NCBI RefSeq assembly: GCF_016097405.1
Contig: NZ_JAEHGD010000001.1
Coordinates: 1,944,872 to 2,008,323, forward strand
Direction of reading: 5' to 3'
Source of the DNA: a methane-oxidizing endosymbiont of Gigantopelta aegis
Lineage (GTDB): Bacteria; Pseudomonadota; Gammaproteobacteria; Methylococcales; Methylomonadaceae
DNA: 63,452 nt
The notes beneath the pieces are model-generated. The model ran no database searches, had not been told where the DNA came from, and saw only the letters and a program-made list of their open reading frames with translations. Shown here one piece after another: positions 59,182-63,452 of this stretch (position 1 is its first letter; every line of letters starts with the position of its first letter). The translations under genes and the position numbers were made by a program.

Positions 59182-61509
59182 ATGATAAAGAAACCTATGA
59201 AAAAGCTACAAAACTTTATACCACTTATAGGTCTGTTGTCGGCAGGGCCGCTTGCTTATGCAGAAGAACAGGCGGTTCAGTTGGAGAAAATGGAAATAGT
59301 TGGCGTAACGCCCTTGCAAGGCTCAGGCATAGGGATTGATAAAGTGCCTGTTCCGGTGCAAAAAATAACCGCTGAACAACTTGAACAATCACAAAGCCTG
59401 TCGTTAGCCGATTATATGAATCGTTATCTAGGCAGTGTCAATATCAATGATGCCCAGAACAATCCCTTTCAACCCGATGTGCAATTTAGAGGCTATACGG
59501 CCTCCCCCCTCATGGGTTTGCCTCAGGGTTTGTCTGTTTATATGAACAGTATTCGAGTCAATGAAGTTTTTGGCGATACCGTTCATTGGGATTTAATTCC
59601 TGAAGGCGCGATTGATACAATGACTTTACAATCAGGCTCAAATCCAGCTTTTGGTTTGAATACACTCGGTGGTGCCATTGCGGTAAAAACCAAAACCGGC
59701 TTCAGTGCACCGGGCCATCACCTGGAAGTCAGTGGGGGTTCCTGGGGACGACATTCTGAAGAAATCACTTCAGGCTGGAACAATGGTGAATTCGGTGTTT
59801 TTCTGAATGCACGCTATTTTAATGAGGATGGCTGGCGTGATTTTTCTGACAGTGAAGTGATGCAGGGGTTTGCAGCACTGAGCTGGCGTGGTGCTGAGTC
59901 TAGCCTGGATTTGACCTTGCTTTCGACCGACAATGATTTAAAAGGCAATGGTACGATTCCAGTTGAATTGCTCAGAGTGCGGCGCGATGCGGTTTTTACC
60001 CATCCTGATCAAACTATCAACCGTTTGTTTATGGCCTCACTCGATGGGGCGACTAGCCTGAATGAGCATATTGAATTATCCGGCAATATGTATTTCAGGC
60101 GCTTGAAGACCAATAGTCTGAATGGTGATGGCAGTGAATTTCAAGAGTGTGCCAGGCTTGTATGTGATGAAGATGGCGCGCAAGTTCTTGATCTGGCAGG
60201 AAGCACAATTCCATGGGGTGATAATGTAGATGGTGGTACCTACAACTCATCAACGACCATTCAGCGTTCGTTTGGATTTTCATTGCAGTCGGCCTTTGAT
60301 TATAAAATCTTGGATCGTGAAAATCACTTCATTGTCGGTGCCGCTTACAGCCAAGGCAATGTGCATTATTCTGCCGATACTGAATTAGGCGCATTAAATG
60401 CGCAGCGCGGCGTTGATGGTTCGGGAATAAAAACCGAGGAAGCGCATGTGCGGCTGAATACAGAAACCGAAAATTACAGCCTTTATTTTAGTGAAACCTT
60501 TTCGGCGACCGATAAACTTAACCTGACTGTGGCCGGTCGTTATAACCAGACCAGTGTCAAGTTATTGGATCAGGCCGGTACTGAATTGAATGGCTACCAT
60601 GTGTTTCAACGCTTCAATCCTTCAGCCGGCTTGACCTATGTTTTTAGACCTGAAGTTAGCTTTTATGGTAATTATAGCGAGTCTACCCGCGCGCCGACAC
60701 CGATGGAATTAAGCTGTTCTGACCCTGATGCACCATGTAAACTGCCTAATGCGTTTGTGTCTGATCCCCCGTTGAAACAAGTGGTCGCACATACCTTTGA
60801 AACCGGTTTTCGCGGAGAATTTGGCCATTTTCTGGACGGTACTTTGAATTGGCGCGCCGGTGTCTTTAGAACCGAAAATGAAAATGACATTCTGTTCAAA
60901 AGTACTGGCGGCGTTGTCGCTAACACCGGTTATTTTGATAATGTTGGTAAAACCCGTCATCAAGGTATTGAGTTGGGTATTTTCGGCGATGCGTTTGATA
61001 GGTTACGCTATTCAGCAAATTACACCTATATGGAAGCGACGTTTCGTACACCGTTTAAGGTCAACAGCCCATCACATCCTGCAGCGGATGCGAATGGCGA
61101 TATTCAAGTGGAGCAGGGTGATTTTATTCCCGGTATTCCACGACAAATGTTTAAAGTGGCGCTGGATTATGATGTGATTAAAGGGATGACTTATTTAGAC
61201 CGCTGGACCATGGGGACGGATGTAATTTATAACGGTTCACAATACTTGCGGGGAGACGAGAGTAATCAAGGCAGTAAGTTAAATGCTTATGCCGTGGTCA
61301 ATCTCAGAACAGAGTTCCAGTTTAATCCACATATTACTTTGTTTGCCAGGGTAACCAACCTGTTTGATACCCAATATAAAAACTTTGGTCAATATGCCAA
61401 TACGGGCGATGTTTTGACCGATGCGTTAGGAATCAGTGATCGGGATACTCAGTTTGTCGGTATCGGCGCACCTAGAGCGGGATGGGTAGGCGTACGTTTG
61501 AGTTTGTAA
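59182..61509 (+). CDS. TonB-dependent outer-membrane receptor
   Basis: 775 residues, imports a scarce compound (siderophore, metal complex, cobalamin or sugar) across the outer membrane. Signal peptide about 6-29 (ending AYAEEQ); an alternative start at 59197 removes five residues. A TonB-box-like MEIVGVTP follows near 37-44, then the plug domain (about 50-165; ITAEQLEQSQSLSLADYMNR, RGYTASPLMGLPQGLSVYM, NTLGGAIAVKTK) and the 22-strand barrel, ending with the C-terminal aromatic/basic pattern GWVGVRLSL. Ligand cannot be predicted. It is divergent from the ba3 oxidase operon, so a copper- or iron-related role is possible but is inference. Confidence 0.92.
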   Translation: MIKKPMKKLQNFIPLIGLLSAGPLAYAEEQAVQLEKMEIVGVTPLQGSGIGIDKVPVPVQKITAEQLEQSQSLSLADYMNRYLGSVNINDAQNNPFQPDVQFRGYTASPLMGLPQGLSVYMNSIRVNEVFGDTVHWDLIPEGAIDTMTLQSGSNPAFGLNTLGGAIAVKTKTGFSAPGHHLEVSGGSWGRHSEEITSGWNNGEFGVFLNARYFNEDGWRDFSDSEVMQGFAALSWRGAESSLDLTLLSTDNDLKGNGTIPVELLRVRRDAVFTHPDQTINRLFMASLDGATSLNEHIELSGNMYFRRLKTNSLNGDGSEFQECARLVCDEDGAQVLDLAGSTIPWGDNVDGGTYNSSTTIQRSFGFSLQSAFDYKILDRENHFIVGAAYSQGNVHYSADTELGALNAQRGVDGSGIKTEEAHVRLNTETENYSLYFSETFSATDKLNLTVAGRYNQTSVKLLDQAGTELNGYHVFQRFNPSAGLTYVFRPEVSFYGNYSESTRAPTPMELSCSDPDAPCKLPNAFVSDPPLKQVVAHTFETGFRGEFGHFLDGTLNWRAGVFRTENENDILFKSTGGVVANTGYFDNVGKTRHQGIELGIFGDAFDRLRYSANYTYMEATFRTPFKVNSPSHPAADANGDIQVEQGDFIPGIPRQMFKVALDYDVIKGMTYLDRWTMGTDVIYNGSQYLRGDESNQGSKLNAYAVVNLRTEFQFNPHITLFARVTNLFDTQYKNFGQYANTGDVLTDALGISDRDTQFVGIGAPRAGWVGVRLSL

Positions 61510-61559
61510 AGGATAGGGTGTGACAAGGATGTCATTACCGCTTGAATGTATCAAACAAT

Positions 61560-61581
61560 AAAAAGCCCGCTGAGCGCGGGC
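61560..61581 (-). terminator. Intrinsic terminator on the minus strand
   Basis: GCCCGC, a short loop and GCGGGC form a stem whose T-run (CTTTTTATTG) lies on the minus strand. It terminates transcripts coming from the right (the 61.6-61.75 kb unit) rather than the TonB receptor gene. Confidence 0.75.
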
Positions 61582-61735
61582 ATCTCCAAGCTTATTTTTA
61601 TTATTATGGATTGGATATTGTTTTGCCTTCAGGCAATTTAAGCAGTTACATTTATTATTGTTATTTTTTTAGCCTTCACAGGCCGCTTTCCTCCTCTTTT
61701 CCGACATAGCGTCGTACTCACTCCTTAAGTTGAAA
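61582..61735 (-). ncRNA. Candidate small RNA with repeated GGA motifs
   Basis: A stretch of about 150-175 bases on the minus strand that ends in the intrinsic terminator at 61560. It contains five GGA motifs (in AAGGAG, CGGAAAAG, GAGGAGGAA and TTGGAG) and the hairpin TTGCC-TTCA-GGCAA (61623-61636). A promoter-like ATATAAAAT (61739-61747) precedes it. A 12-codon reading (MSEKRRKAACEG, 61707-61669) is present. Repeated GGA in a terminated short transcript resembles CsrA/RsmA-sponge RNAs, but no GacA site is seen and the call is inference. Confidence 0.35.
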
Positions 61736-61758
61736 GCAATTTTATATCAACAAAAACT

Positions 61759-61772
61759 GTGATGTCCATCAA
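61759..61772. promoter_or_regulatory. Near-consensus FNR/Anr half-perfect box
   Basis: GTGAT-GTCC-ATCAA (TTGAT-GGAC-ATCAC on the minus strand) matches nine of ten consensus positions. It lies about 12 bases upstream of the TATAAA at 61741-61746 on the minus strand, i.e. too near for activation, so if used it would repress. A chance match is possible. Confidence 0.35.
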
Positions 61773-61889
61773 AAAAAATGATTTTGATTAAAAATAGTAT
61801 CGATTCGAAATTAACTATTTTAATTCAATGACTTATAAGTTTCAGTATATTCTGAAATACAAACTATTGCCGGCAGGGTATGCCTTTTT

Positions 61890-63338
61890 TTATCGGCTGG
61901 CTTGTTTTAGCTTTTGTTCAGTCAAAAACTGTTGCAGCCTCTCGTCCAGAATCGCTTTGACATAGAAGTTCAGGTCTTTGGCTTTTTGCGCCAATTTTAT
62001 GTGCATGATAGCCGCTTTGGTTTGGCCGGTGGCATAAGCGTATTCGGCTAAATAGCGTTGGGATTCAGCTTCGTGGCCAAGTTTGGCTTCAGCTTTAGCG
62101 CGTAACTGATAAAAAACAGGTCGGGTTTTAAAGGCAGGGGAGACGTTTTCGAGCAGAGCTTTGGCCTGTTGCGGTCGGTCGGCTAATAACAGGCTTCTAA
62201 TATAAGCAAACTTAAGCGGTAAATTGTCTGGGAATTTGCCTATTGCCTTACCAAAAAGGGCTAAGGCCAGGCCATAATCGTGCTTTTGCAAGGCGATTTG
62301 TGCGTTAAGCATGGCGAATTGAGGTTGCTCGGGGTAATGTTGAACCAATTGCCGGGTGATTTCTGAGGCGTTGGTAAATTGTCTTTGTTTTAAATAGGCT
62401 AAAGCCAGGCCATAGGCGGCGACATGTTTTTGCCAGTCGGTTCCTTGATGTAAGCGAATTTGAAAATATTTAATAGCATTTTCAATAGCTTGGGTGGTAA
62501 GTACGCGTAATTTAGCTTTGGTCAGGCTGTATTCGCGCGAATCTGGATATTGCCGATAAGGATAATTTTCAGCTCGGCCCCGGGTATCAGCGATTCGCGA
62601 GGCAGATACGGGGTGGGTACGTAAAAATTCGGGAATATTGCGGCCATAAAAACGACTGGATTGTTGTAGACGCTCAAAAAATATCGGCATGCTGCGTGGG
62701 TCATAATTTGAATTGGACAAGATTTTCATGCCGATTCGGTCGGCTTCTTTTTCATTGTCGCGGGTGAAGTTGATTTGAAACTGAGTGCTACCGGCTTGTA
62801 CCGCCATCATAGCAGCTTGACCCGCGGCAGGCGATTGGGTGCCGATTAGAATAGCCGCTAGAGTGGCGGCGGCCATCGGCAGTGTCATTCGGCGCGCTGC
62901 CTCAAAGGCACGGTATAGATGGCGTTGAGTGACATGGGCAATCTCATGGCCGACTACCGATGCCAACTCACTTTCGCTTTCAGTCAGCAGAATTAGGCCG
63001 GAATTGACGCCGATATAGCCGCCAGGACCAGCAAAGGCGTTGATGGTTTTATCCAGTACGACAAAAAAATGAAACGGATAGCCGGGTGTGTCACTATGGC
63101 TGGTCAGTTGTTGGCCGAGGTTTTCAATATAATGCTGAATTTCCGTGTCCTGATTGATTTCGACTTGGTTATGCAAGCTGCGAAAAAAAGCTGCACCAAA
63201 TTCCTGTTCCTGTTGAGGAGAAATCAATGCACCGGAACTGTCGCCCATATCAGGTAGATTGATATGTTCGAGCTCGGTTGCAAAAACGATGAGGCTGAAA
63301 AAACAGCCGGCCAGCAGCGCGGGTAAACGAAATTTCAT
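61890..63338 (-). CDS. bepA: M48 peptidase with TPR domain (BepA-like)
   Basis: Periplasmic chaperone/protease for outer-membrane assembly (LptD and BAM clients in E. coli). 482 residues. Signal peptide about 1-20 (ending VFATE), M48 domain with zinc motif HEIAH near 134-138 and the Glu in EKEADRIGMKIL near 196-207. The C-terminal half is a tetratricopeptide solenoid (about 290-470). The length and order match BepA (YfgC). It begins 2 bases after the stop of a reading that enters from the window edge. The 300 bases downstream hold the possible small RNA. Confidence 0.9.
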   Translation of the reverse strand: MKFRLPALLAGCFFSLIVFATELEHINLPDMGDSSGALISPQQEQEFGAAFFRSLHNQVEINQDTEIQHYIENLGQQLTSHSDTPGYPFHFFVVLDKTINAFAGPGGYIGVNSGLILLTESESELASVVGHEIAHVTQRHLYRAFEAARRMTLPMAAATLAAILIGTQSPAAGQAAMMAVQAGSTQFQINFTRDNEKEADRIGMKILSNSNYDPRSMPIFFERLQQSSRFYGRNIPEFLRTHPVSASRIADTRGRAENYPYRQYPDSREYSLTKAKLRVLTTQAIENAIKYFQIRLHQGTDWQKHVAAYGLALAYLKQRQFTNASEITRQLVQHYPEQPQFAMLNAQIALQKHDYGLALALFGKAIGKFPDNLPLKFAYIRSLLLADRPQQAKALLENVSPAFKTRPVFYQLRAKAEAKLGHEAESQRYLAEYAYATGQTKAAIMHIKLAQKAKDLNFYVKAILDERLQQFLTEQKLKQASR

Positions 63339-63340
63339 GG

Positions 63341-63452
63341 CTATGTGACAGATGACGTGTGGGTAAGTTTCAGCGTGGCAGGTGCTGGATCTTCCAACAA
63401 TAATGGATTTTTGGGTTGCGACTGAAATCTGTCGGTATGGACTGGGTGCTGA
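63341..63452 (-). CDS. Possible 3' end of an upstream gene, cut by the window edge
   Basis: A reading open from the window edge to a TAG at 63341-63343, about 37 codons (ending TLKLTHTSSVT). It is Pro/Thr-rich at its end and shows no motif. The stop is two bases before the bepA ATG, a spacing typical of co-transcribed genes, which is the main support. Without the rest of the gene I cannot tell whether it is real. Confidence 0.3.
   Translation of the reverse strand, partial: QHPVHTDRFQSQPKNPLLLEDPAPATLKLTHTSSVT

Noticed and set aside
59197-61509. Assigning the TonB receptor to copper or methanobactin uptake
   Set aside because: The only support is divergence from an oxidase operon; no ligand-specific feature is visible.
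8293-63338. CRISPR array or rRNA genes
   Set aside because: No regularly spaced direct repeats and no rRNA-like conserved stretches were seen anywhere in the window.

Overview
The window reads as chromosome of a gammaproteobacterial C1-utiliser, most likely a methanotroph or methylotroph of the Methylococcales type. The main evidence is a compact fhcBADC operon (tetrahydromethanopterin-linked formyltransferase/hydrolase) beside typical gammaproteobacterial genes (ubiX, fabI, ychF, proS, dapC/D/E, bepA-like). A PEP-CTERM protein, two MauG-like di-heme proteins and a multiheme cytochrome fit the same picture. No methane monooxygenase or methanol dehydrogenase gene lies in the window, so the assignment is inference.

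Layout. 0-8.1 kb: ubiX and pip; a degenerate GTPase-like membrane protein with a small membrane partner; an inositol-phosphatase-family enzyme; a repeat-bearing membrane protein; an MBL-fold hydrolase; ychF; a tRNA(CAU) behind a textbook sigma-70 promoter. 8.3-12.4 kb: an IS graveyard (IS630-type element containing a truncated IS3-like element, plus IS5-type remnants) around a small intact gene preceded by a perfect FNR/Anr box. 12.5-16.8 kb: a PEP-CTERM protein, a 1.07-kilo-residue secreted multidomain protein and a small secreted protein. 16.8-25.1 kb: a DsbA-like protein, fabI, a Yej/Dpp-type ABC importer and a rhodanese lipoprotein. 25.1-36.4 kb: two MauG-like proteins, proS, the DAP/lysine genes (dapE, dapD, dapC), an M48 lipoprotein peptidase and a DUF1264-like lipoprotein. 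36.4-50.6 kb: an alpha/beta hydrolase, fhcBADC, a DUF389 protein, a cytochrome c'-like protein, a CPA2 antiporter, an Amt-PAS-GGDEF-EAL fusion and a PpiC-type foldase. 50.7-58.9 kb: a respiratory cluster (ba3-type oxidase, cytochrome c4, multiheme cytochrome c) wrecked by three insertion sequences and many one-base contractions. 59-63.4 kb: a TonB-dependent receptor, a possible small RNA and a bepA-like peptidase.

How the genes fit together. The Fhc complex converts formyl-H4MPT to formate, the oxidative half of C1 metabolism. dapC, dapD and dapE are three steps of the succinylase route to diaminopimelate and lysine; they lie in one minus-strand run with an M48 peptidase gene that was translationally coupled to dapC until an IS inserted at the junction. 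The ruined ba3/c4/multiheme cluster would have formed a terminal electron-transfer branch; in this genome it looks non-functional.

Reading-frame damage is confined to insertion sequences and to the oxidase cluster, almost always as plus or minus one base in an A/T run, while about 40 other genes are intact. This argues for real decay, although a local sequencing artefact is not excluded. No CRISPR array, rRNA gene or recognisable new defence system was found. The best candidates for new biology are the ammonium-transporter/c-di-GMP fusion, the FNR-box small gene, the degenerate GTPase/membrane pair, the LRRH-repeat membrane protein and the DAG-kinase-like DUF389 protein.
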